NCBI GenBank assembly: GCA_002292365.1
Contig: DBBU01000072.1
Coordinates: 1-6,123 of the forward strand
DNA length: 6,123 bases
From: Flammeovirgaceae bacterium UBA976
Lineage (GTDB): Bacteria; Bacteroidota; Bacteroidia; Cytophagales; Cyclobacteriaceae
Direction of reading: 5' to 3'
Shown piece after piece: positions 1 to 5,389 of the stretch (its first letter is position 1; every line of letters begins with the position of its first letter). Both the position numbers and the translations under genes were made by a program. The notes under the pieces are model-generated. The model saw only the letters and a program-made list of their open reading frames with translations. It was not told the DNA's origin and did not search any database.

Positions 1-489
1 TACAATATTGACAGTTTACGTATCTATGCCTGTGGTTTTTCAAATGGTGCTGACTTTGTCTTTGCACTTGCTTGCTACAATAGTGATAAAATAGCTGCAA
101 TAGGTGCTGTTTCTGGCTTGATGTACCAAGAAACAATAGATAACTGCGATCCACTACACCCAACCGCAATTATAGAATTTCATGGGACTTCAGATTTCAT
201 CCGTCCTTATGATGGTATTAGTGAATATTATGCATCGGTAGAAGATATGTTGAATCATTGGACTTCCTTCAACCATACGAGTAAAGATCCTTTAACCAAT
301 AGCATCACTGACAATGGTACCCTAATTGAATATTACGCTTATCATGATGGAGACAACGGTACCAGAGTGGAACATTATAAGGTCGTTGAAGGAGATCATG
401 TTTGGTTTGATCTTTCCTATGAGGGAGCTAATACCAGTCAGCTCATCTGGAATTTTGTTTCGAAATATGATCTCAATGGTTTAAGATAA
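1..489 (+). CDS. Secreted esterase of the LpqC / polyhydroxybutyrate depolymerase family, 3' part
   Basis: The gene is cut by the left window edge; 162 codons remain in frame 1 before TAA at 487-489. The fragment opens just before an alpha/beta-hydrolase nucleophile elbow, C-G-F-S-N-G-A-D (Ser at fragment residue 14, codon 40-42), close to the GxSNGG elbow of PHB depolymerases and feruloyl/acetylxylan esterases of the LpqC group. The second family landmark is H-G-T-S-D (Asp at residue 65, codon 193-195), followed by P-Y-D-G. The third is G-D-H-V-W (His at residue 133, codon 397-399), in the place of the usual GGGHxWPG. The catalytic triad therefore looks intact. The family hydrolyses ester bonds in polymers or plant-derived esters, normally outside the cytoplasm. 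The signal peptide would lie in the missing N-terminal half. The protein ends soon after the His helix, so no C-terminal sorting domain is present. Family assignment is good; the substrate (polyester, feruloyl or acetyl ester) cannot be told from this. Confidence 0.85.
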   Translation, partial: YNIDSLRIYACGFSNGADFVFALACYNSDKIAAIGAVSGLMYQETIDNCDPLHPTAIIEFHGTSDFIRPYDGISEYYASVEDMLNHWTSFNHTSKDPLTNSITDNGTLIEYYAYHDGDNGTRVEHYKVVEGDHVWFDLSYEGANTSQLIWNFVSKYDLNGLR

Positions 490-666
490 AAGTTATTTCA
501 GAGAAATACATAATCAGATTTTTACTGTATTTAATTGATAATTAACCATTTTTCGGCAGGATAAATTATATTTATTTGCGAATCGCTTCTAAGAAATATC
601 AGCCAAAATTCATTTTTTTAATAGACATTTGTCTTGGATAAATTCATAAAAGAAGAAGCAACCCTC
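490..666. other. Intergenic region upstream of the Stealth gene
   Basis: This 177-base, very AT-rich stretch lies between the esterase stop and the chosen ATG of the Stealth gene. It holds a small perfect inverted repeat, TTAATT-GAT-AATTAA at 531-545, which is all A:T, too weak for a convincing terminator, and could be a regulator site or chance. I found no match to the Bacteroidota TAnnTTTG -7 box. The promoter of the downstream gene is presumably here but cannot be placed. Confidence 0.4.
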
Positions 667-1620
667 ATGCCCAAAAAAATAGATGTCGTATATACTTGGG
701 TTGACCATGAGAATAAAGCATGGCAAAAAGAAAAAGACCAACACATTAAAAAAAAGAGTGCTGCCAACAACACAGCACGTTTTGACTCTAGCCTAAATGA
801 ATTAAAGTATTCCTTAAGGAGTTTAGATCTGTATTTTTCTGAAAATATCCATAAAATATATTTAGTTACCAATCATGGTTCTATTCCAAACTTTATAGAT
901 CAAAGTAGAGCTGATCTTGTTATCATCAATGGCAATGAACTTTTAAAGGGCATTTCTTTTTGTTCCTGCACATTTGAATCGGTGCTGCATGAAATCCCAG
1001 GTTTAACCGAAGACTTCTTGTATTTCAACGATGACATGCTTTTAACAGCGCCCTTGTCACTGAAAGACTTATTCGACATTACTGGAAAACCCATTTGGTA
1101 CCAAGAATCCGATAAATTATTGAGATTCATTAGCAGTAATTCCTATTTAATTAACCCTTTTAATCTAGATGGTCATGTTTCCAAGGCAAGAGCAAATACC
1201 TTTCAACAGTTAGGTCTCACCAAAAAAATGCCCCCACCTATTGGACATAGCCCCAGGATTTTGAATAAAACTTATGTAAAAAAATTCATTGGCCTTCATC
1301 CGGAGGCCATCGAAATACTCCGAAATACTTTGTTTCGATCGGAAGATACCTTTTGCTTTCTAGACGCCTACTGCTATTACTTTTCACATAATAAAATGTT
1401 GAACTTTGTGAAAGAGAAGAAAACTTTAATTCTTATTCAATCTGATTATTTTTCCCGTATCATTAATAAATTGAGAATCTTTTTGGCCGTTGATTTTTCG
1501 TTTATCTGTGTGGCCGACCTCCGAAATAAAAATAAGCAACCCTGCCCTGAAGTAAGCAAGTATCTAGAAAAAAAGTTGCCAAAGCCGGCGAAGTGGGAAA
1601 GTAAGGATAGAAAAATCTAA
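667..1620 (+). CDS. Stealth-family sugar-1-phosphate transferase (capsule/exopolysaccharide phosphotransferase)
   Basis: The 317-residue protein carries the conserved regions of Stealth proteins in order. CR1 is I-D-V-V-Y-T-W-V-D at residues 5-13. CR2 spans about residues 38-140, with N-E-L-K-Y-S-L-R-S-L (44-53), I-Y-L-V-T-N (64-69), the motif H-E-I-P-G-L (108-113) and the acidic F-N-D-D-M (120-124). CR3 runs from about 192 to 240, starting at G-H-S-P-R. A short CR4-like tail has L-P-K-P near residue 306. Characterised members move hexose-1-phosphate from a UDP-sugar onto a glycan, making phosphodiester-linked capsules; the animal GlcNAc-1-phosphotransferase is a relative. There is no signal peptide or membrane segment, so it acts in the cytoplasm. 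The open frame extends upstream to a TTG at 634, but ATG 667 is preferred: CR1 begins four residues after it, as in other members, and a purine-rich AGAAGAAG lies upstream. At 317 residues it is at the short end for the family. No other polysaccharide gene is visible nearby, so its acceptor is unknown. Confidence 0.93.
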   Translation: MPKKIDVVYTWVDHENKAWQKEKDQHIKKKSAANNTARFDSSLNELKYSLRSLDLYFSENIHKIYLVTNHGSIPNFIDQSRADLVIINGNELLKGISFCSCTFESVLHEIPGLTEDFLYFNDDMLLTAPLSLKDLFDITGKPIWYQESDKLLRFISSNSYLINPFNLDGHVSKARANTFQQLGLTKKMPPPIGHSPRILNKTYVKKFIGLHPEAIEILRNTLFRSEDTFCFLDAYCYYFSHNKMLNFVKEKKTLILIQSDYFSRIINKLRIFLAVDFSFICVADLRNKNKQPCPEVSKYLEKKLPKPAKWESKDRKI

Positions 1621-1748
1621 ATACCTATTCAATAAATCTATTTTGTTTAATACCTTTTTTCAATAAGTTTTACCCTCACGGCTCAACCGTTTGAAAACTC
1701 TCCTTATTAATTAGGAGAGCAGTATCTATGCTGATCATATTCAATTGA
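1621..1748. other. Intergenic region with short direct repeat and hairpin
   Basis: No gene is visible here. Right after the Stealth stop lies an imperfect direct repeat: AATACCTATTCAATAA at 1620-1635 and AATACCTTTTTTCAATAA at 1649-1666, differing by a 2-base indel and a substitution. A 7-bp hairpin follows at 1698-1719 (listed separately). There is no clear plus-strand terminator for the Stealth gene; the T-rich stretches at 1641-1660 have no stem in front of them. Confidence 0.4.
1698..1719 (-). terminator. Hairpin, possible weak terminator for leftward transcription
   Basis: A perfect inverted repeat, CTCTCCT (1698-1704) and AGGAGAG (1713-1719), encloses an 8-base AT loop. On the minus strand the stem is followed by TTTTC, a short U tract. 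On the plus strand no U tract follows. It could stop leftward read-through coming from the minus-strand lipoprotein gene, but it lies over 500 bases beyond that stop, so it could equally be an operator or a relic. Confidence 0.35.
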
Positions 1749-2153
1749 ACCGCCCGTTACCCTCCTATTTTCAGCCCAGTAGGAAACCTCTCGAATGCCT
1801 ACAAAGAGACCTATCTCAAAGCCGATTATTTGTTTTTTAGCTAGTAACGTGTTAACCCAAAAAATGCTGCCAAAGCAGCTGCCAAGTTAGGTGATGAAAT
1901 CTCTCTTCGTGTGTGGAGCTCTTCCATCGGGGGTATCACGGGAAGAGTTTTGGTAACGTATGCGCACAATGACTATACTGGACTAGACAATGAGTCTGAA
2001 TCGTGGCCTAAAGTGGTGGAAAAATACAATGAAATTTTCGTTGGAAATTACAATGCAGATAATGTTGCTTCCAGCAAAGGTTTAGAAATGTGGGGTAATT
2101 ATTCTGAATTATGGAGGTTTTTACCTGAATTGAGTTCCCCAGTGCCCTCGTGA
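1749..2153 (+). pseudogene. Decayed 3' end of an unidentified gene
   Basis: Frame 3 is open from just after a TGA at 1746-1748 to TGA at 2151-2153, except for two consecutive stops, TAG TAA, at 1842-1847. Both sides of the stops read like ordinary protein. The upstream part includes N-A-Y-K-E-T-Y-L-K-A-D-Y. The downstream part has an Ala/Lys-rich helix (K-N-A-A-K-A-A-A-K-L-G-D-E), then a strand-like segment, V-W-S-S-S-I-G-G, then R-V-L-V-T-Y, and a Trp/Tyr-rich end. An 80-residue reading from GTG at 1911 is possible, but it would begin in the middle of the strand-like part and has no ribosome-binding site, so a broken gene is more likely than a real small one. The alternation of helix and strand is reminiscent of small dimeric alpha-beta-barrel proteins; this is only an impression and I do not recognise the family. 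No intact 5' end is visible after the Stealth gene, so most of the gene has been lost or rearranged. Confidence 0.45.
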
Positions 2154-2164
2154 TAAACAATCTT

Positions 2165-2219
2165 AAAAGATAAAAAAAGCATTTTTTTAAAAATCAAAAG
2201 GTACTTTTTTTATCCTTTT
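2165..2219. terminator. Long AT-rich bidirectional terminator between convergent genes
   Basis: The left arm AAAAGATAAAAAAAG (2165-2179) pairs with the right arm CTTTTTTTATCCTTTT (2204-2219), giving a 15-bp stem with a single bulged C and a 24-base loop. An alternative small hairpin, A7-GCA-T7, lies at 2172-2188. Poly-U runs occur on both strands. The hairpin lies 11 bases after the remnant gene's stop and 21 bases beyond the stop of the minus-strand lipoprotein gene, so it can serve both directions. Its stem is nearly all A:T, so its strength is uncertain. Confidence 0.6.
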
Positions 2220-2240
2220 ACGAATGCATTTTTTGAAAAC

Positions 2241-3050
2241 TTACTCTGTACTCCTTTCGTAACTAAATCCTCCCGCCTTACCTCCAGACCAAGAAATTAG
2301 CTTCACTGATAAATAAATGTTGTCCTCAGTAAGATGTACTACATAAGTCTTGCCGACGGCGTCTTTGGGCTTTCCCGTTGCCGTTCGAAAGGAGGTGTAA
2401 GTTAAAGAGGCATAATCATCGATAGACCCTTCAGACCATGACGTTCCTAGTGGACTCGTTTCTTTATCTGAAGCATTTTCTAATACCCGATTATATATTT
2501 GCCCTCCCTCTTCATTGTCTCGAGTAATCCAGACTTTATCGGTAATTCGATCTTGGTTGGCGGCTAACGCAGGATCAGCACCATCTGATTTACTAAAATT
2601 TATCACATCTCCCGTCCAAACAGTGGCAACAACTTCAGCAACCTCTTCTTTACAACCTTTATCATCTACTGTGCTTCCTTCAGTGGTATCAGGACATTCA
2701 TCTAAATCATCGGTTATTCCATCTTGGTCGCTATCCATTAATTCAAAAATGGCAACCAGTGATTTATCCTCATTCATAATTAATTCTAAAGGATTCGAAG
2801 TACTATTTGAAGATCCAGTCCAAGTCGAAAAGGTATAATTCGTATTAGCCGTTGCCGTTAAGGAAGCGGTCGTGCCCGATATAAAAGTTTCAGATGTCTG
2901 GGAAACACTGCCCCCTACTGCAGGGTCAACCTTAACGGTCAGTGAATAAGACACAGCGCTGGCCGGATCCTCCACATCTCCACATGACACGATTTTCGCC
3001 AAAAATAAGACGGAAATAAAAAGTACAATTAGTTTGAAATTTTTTTTCAT
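2241..3050 (-). CDS. Surface lipoprotein with InlB-type repeat, TSP3 calcium repeat and conserved C-terminal module
   Basis: The 269-residue protein starts with a lipoprotein signal: M-K-K, a hydrophobic stretch (residues 7-18), and the lipobox I-V-S-C with the lipidated Cys at 23. The mature N-terminus G-D-V-E-D is acidic, which fits export to the cell surface in Bacteroidota. Residues about 35-104 form a Thr/Ser-rich beta domain of the bacterial/InlB B-repeat type, with the typical pattern of G-G-S-V, a sheet with Y-T-F-S-T-W-T-G, and an ending in V-A-I-F. Residues 106-133 are one thrombospondin type 3 repeat (D-S-D-Q-D-G-I-T-D-D, then C-P-D and a closing C), expected to bind calcium with a Cys119-Cys133 bridge. 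Residues 143-269 form a Trp/Gly-rich module with W-T-G, Q-D-R-I-T-D, W-I-T-R and a closing G-G-F-S-Y-E-R-S; I believe similar tails recur in secreted proteins of marine bacteria, but I cannot name a domain. It is probably an adhesive or glycan-binding surface protein with no visible catalytic residues. It is transcribed alone, convergent to the remnant gene. The start is ATG at 3050, without a clear ribosome-binding site. Confidence 0.88.
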   Translation of the reverse strand: MKKNFKLIVLFISVLFLAKIVSCGDVEDPASAVSYSLTVKVDPAVGGSVSQTSETFISGTTASLTATANTNYTFSTWTGSSNSTSNPLELIMNEDKSLVAIFELMDSDQDGITDDLDECPDTTEGSTVDDKGCKEEVAEVVATVWTGDVINFSKSDGADPALAANQDRITDKVWITRDNEEGGQIYNRVLENASDKETSPLGTSWSEGSIDDYASLTYTSFRTATGKPKDAVGKTYVVHLTEDNIYLSVKLISWSGGKAGGFSYERSTE

Positions 3051-3123
3051 GATTATTAGGAAGTTAGAAACCTTTGAAGGGTCTGTGTGATGGATTAATC
3101 AAGCCTTTAAACTCTATTTAATA

Positions 3124-3131
3124 CAAAATTA
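3124..3131 (-). promoter_or_regulatory. Bacteroidota -7 box for the minus-strand lipoprotein gene
   Basis: Read on the minus strand these bases are TAATTTTG, an exact match to the Bacteroidota consensus TAnnTTTG. It lies 73 bases before the ATG at 3050, a reasonable leader length. The partner TTG expected about 19-21 bases further upstream is absent, so this is a half-match only. Confidence 0.4.
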
Positions 3132-3180
3132 ATTAAAAATAAATTCCCTTTTGGCCCTTTTCTGATCCAGATTCCATTGA

Positions 3181-3230
3181 CTTAAGATGATTGTTTTAAT
3201 CATCTAAGGAGCCTTTTTCTTTTTTATTAA
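3181..3230 (+). terminator. Strong hairpin with T-rich tail (terminator or attenuator-like)
   Basis: AGATGATT (3185-3192) pairs perfectly with AATCATCT (3198-3205) around a 5-base GTTTT loop. CTT (3181-3183) pairs with AAG (3206-3208) if A3184 is bulged, giving 11 bp in all. A T-rich run of about 14 bases begins near 3213, after GAGCC. This is the architecture of a rightward rho-independent terminator, yet no plus-strand gene lies just before it. It could end a small RNA or antisense transcript running over the lipoprotein promoter, or it could be an operator. Confidence 0.45.
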
Positions 3231-3484
3231 TTAAGAACAAGATAGGAAAATATGAAATCAGGCAGAAAATACAATGTTCAAACCTTGCACCAAACATATT
3301 ATTCTTTAATTTAAGAAATGATAAAGGCACTTTCTGAAGATCTTTCTCTTTAAGAGTAAATAAAAACTTGTTGTCTTAGTGGATGTTGCTTAAGTATTCG
3401 TTCTAAAAGAAATACCCTTTTTACAAATCTTCTCTCATATAAAAACACCTACTTCAAAAATCACTTCCATTACCCAAAAGACCA

Positions 3485-5359
3485 ATGAAAAAAAATAGAA
3501 TCAATGTCACCCTCCTTTTTTTACTCATCCTTTGGGGTTGTGCGCCTTCGATAGTGGAAGATTTGAAAGGTCATGAATCAGTCATACCCAATGTACTCCC
3601 GTTTAAAGCTCTGAAACTTTCAGATATGAGTGAATTCCAAAGTACCACGCAAAACTGGAGTATGATGGGTAAAGTCTATTCGGACTTTACCCAAGAATTA
3701 CATATCAAAACTAAGCAGGGTACAGGAATCTTAGTCAATCAGCCCACTAGTGAAAATCGAGACCCTATTTTTTCAACTTTTGAACATGGTGACATTGAAT
3801 TGGATTTAGAATTCATGATGCCCAAAGGATCTAACTCAGGCATCTACTTTCAAAGTCGATATGAAATTCAACTTTTAGACAGCTGGGACGTCAATAACCT
3901 TACATCGCAGGATTGTGGGAGTATCTATGAGCGATGGGATGATCAAAAACCAGAAGGACAACAAGGCTATGAAGGGCATGCTCCCAAAAAGAATGTAAGC
4001 AAAGCCCCGGGATTGTGGCAACATCTTCACATCAAATTTAAAGCTCCTAAATTTGACTCCTTAGGTAACAAAATAGCTGATGCCCTTTTTGAGGAAGTAA
4101 GCCATAACGGAATCTTAATTCATGAAAAAATAGCTGTGACTGGGCCTACCAGAGCTGCATTTATTTCAGATCAACTCGAATTGCCCAAGGCGGCGTTGAT
4201 GCTACAAGGTGACCATGGACCCGTTGCCTTCAGAAACATAAAGTATAAACTGTACGGGACAGATACGATCAGCACAAGCAATATTGAATATCAATATTTC
4301 GAAGTTCCCATGCCAATAACTAGCCTTCCTCATTTTGATACGCTATTCCCTAAAGTGACAGACCATACAAAAAAAATTGATGTAAATCAACTATCTCAAC
4401 GAAGAGATGGCGTTGCATTCAAATTCACAGGTAACTTGAATGTCCCCATCTCAGGAGATTATTTGTTTGATCTTTTCTCGGATGATGGTTCGGCCCTTTT
4501 CATTGATCAAAAACAAATCATTAATAACGATGGAAAACATGATTTCGAATCAAAAAAAGGCTTAGTTAATCTCAAAAGAGGTGCTCACGCATTTCAGATA
4601 AACTACTTTAATAATACTTGGGGAAAAGGCCTTTGGTTAAAATACGAAGGACCCGAACAAGAATTAAGAACGCTGCAAGGACTTTATCCATATCCTTTAA
4701 ATAATACAAAAAAAGACTTACACATCGATCCTATTAAAACTCCTGAGATGATCAGAAGTTTTGTGAACTATAAAGATGAAAAAAGAACACACGTCATTTC
4801 GGTGGGTGATCCTCAAGGTGTTCATTATTCATATGACCTAACCCGTGGGAGTCTACTAAAAGTATGGAAGGGGGGATTTGCCGATGTCACAGAAATGTGG
4901 GAAGGGAGAGGTATCGATCAATTATTAATGCCCCAGGAAATGTCAGTTGAATTAAATGAACATATAATTGCATCCCCATTGACAAATGAAGCAAGTCCCT
5001 ACTCATTAAAAATTAATAATGATATCACACCTCAGGGATATAGAATAGATGACAATAAAAGACCCATTTTCATCTATACTTATCAAAACTTAACCTTTGA
5101 AGATCTATATCAACCTAGCGCTTTGACCAATGGTCTCCAGAGAACGCTCTCTATTAATGGTGAAAGTAATTTATACAGTCGGGCTGCACAAGCGGAACAT
5201 ATCGAGAAGGTAAATGATGAATTTTACACTGTTGGAGGCTACTATTATTTTAAAAATATAGGTGAATCCCAACCCATTCTTCGTAAGGTGGACGGTGTCA
5301 TGGAACTCATTTATCCTTTAGAAAAAGATAAAAAAATAGTTTATTCCATATTTTGGTAA
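3485..5359 (+). CDS. DUF1080 (3-keto-disaccharide hydrolase) - PA14 lipoprotein with a C-terminal cytochrome/propeller-associated module
   Basis: The 624-residue protein has a lipoprotein signal: M-K-K-N-R, a Leu-rich core, and the lipobox L-W-G-C with lipidated Cys19. Residues about 50-258 form a DUF1080 / 3-keto-disaccharide hydrolase domain, a concanavalin-like fold. Diagnostic patterns are G-D-I-E-L-D-L-E-F (102-110), N-S-G-I-Y-F-Q-S-R-Y-E-I-Q-L-L-D-S (117-133) and the closing A-F-R-N-I-K-Y. Residues about 268-392 are a PA14 domain, recognised by S-D-D-G-S-A-L-F-I-D (near 332-341), I-N-N-D-G and the W-G-K-G-L-W-L-K-Y strand; PA14 usually binds carbohydrate. Residues about 415-624 are a third module with R-T-H-V-I-S-V-G, G-V-H-Y-S-Y-D-L, and R-G-S-L-L-K-V-W-K-G-G-F-A-D-V-T-E-M-W. 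This pattern recurs in secreted cytochrome c and propeller proteins of Planctomycetota, Verrucomicrobiota and Bacteroidota (from memory). The protein has no CxxCH haem site. It probably acts at the cell envelope on oxidised glycosides. It is first in an operon with the propeller gene 30 bases downstream. ATG 3485 is supported by the signal peptide; no strong ribosome-binding site is seen. Confidence 0.92.
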   Translation: MKKNRINVTLLFLLILWGCAPSIVEDLKGHESVIPNVLPFKALKLSDMSEFQSTTQNWSMMGKVYSDFTQELHIKTKQGTGILVNQPTSENRDPIFSTFEHGDIELDLEFMMPKGSNSGIYFQSRYEIQLLDSWDVNNLTSQDCGSIYERWDDQKPEGQQGYEGHAPKKNVSKAPGLWQHLHIKFKAPKFDSLGNKIADALFEEVSHNGILIHEKIAVTGPTRAAFISDQLELPKAALMLQGDHGPVAFRNIKYKLYGTDTISTSNIEYQYFEVPMPITSLPHFDTLFPKVTDHTKKIDVNQLSQRRDGVAFKFTGNLNVPISGDYLFDLFSDDGSALFIDQKQIINNDGKHDFESKKGLVNLKRGAHAFQINYFNNTWGKGLWLKYEGPEQELRTLQGLYPYPLNNTKKDLHIDPIKTPEMIRSFVNYKDEKRTHVISVGDPQGVHYSYDLTRGSLLKVWKGGFADVTEMWEGRGIDQLLMPQEMSVELNEHIIASPLTNEASPYSLKINNDITPQGYRIDDNKRPIFIYTYQNLTFEDLYQPSALTNGLQRTLSINGESNLYSRAAQAEHIEKVNDEFYTVGGYYYFKNIGESQPILRKVDGVMELIYPLEKDKKIVYSIFW

Positions 5360-5389
5360 TGAAAGAAAATAAATTGTAACTCTTTGAAT

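Larger units (their letters stand above)
3051..3484. other. Divergent intergenic region
   Basis: The 434 bases between the minus-strand lipoprotein gene and the plus-strand DUF1080 gene contain no supported gene. Inside are a -7-like promoter box for the minus gene (3124-3131) and a strong hairpin with a T-rich tail (3181-3230), both listed separately. Between about 3235 and 3484, leading into the DUF1080 gene, I see only AT-rich sequence, with a minor palindrome CTCTT-T-AAGAG near 3350 and no TAnnTTTG match. The promoter of the DUF1080 operon must be in this part but cannot be placed. Confidence 0.5.

Noticed and set aside
634..666. Upstream TTG start for the Stealth gene
   Set aside because: It would add 11 residues before a CR1 motif that normally sits near the N-terminus; ATG 667 fits better.
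618..872. Minus-strand open frame of 84 codons
   Set aside because: It lies opposite the strongly conserved Stealth CR1-CR2 coding sequence and shows no family features; a shadow frame.
900..1130. Minus-strand open frame of 76 codons
   Set aside because: It is antisense to the Stealth CR2 region, has a low-complexity composition and no ribosome-binding site.
1751..1760. CCGCCCGT string reminiscent of the 3' end of 16S rRNA
   Set aside because: The flanking bases do not match rRNA; the likeness is limited to a few bases.
1866..1885. Short repeat GCTGCCAA-AGCA-GCTGCCAA with a GCTGC/GCAGC hairpin
   Set aside because: It is explained by the Ala/Ala/Lys codons of the gene remnant rather than by a regulatory structure.
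2515..2838. Plus-strand open frame of 107 codons
   Set aside because: It is antisense to the TSP3 and repeat region of the lipoprotein; its Ser/Thr-rich translation is a reflection of that repetitive coding sequence.
3252..3314. 20-codon open frame preceded by AGGAAAA in the divergent region
   Set aside because: It is very short and has no recognisable membrane, toxin or leader features; a frame of this length is expected by chance.
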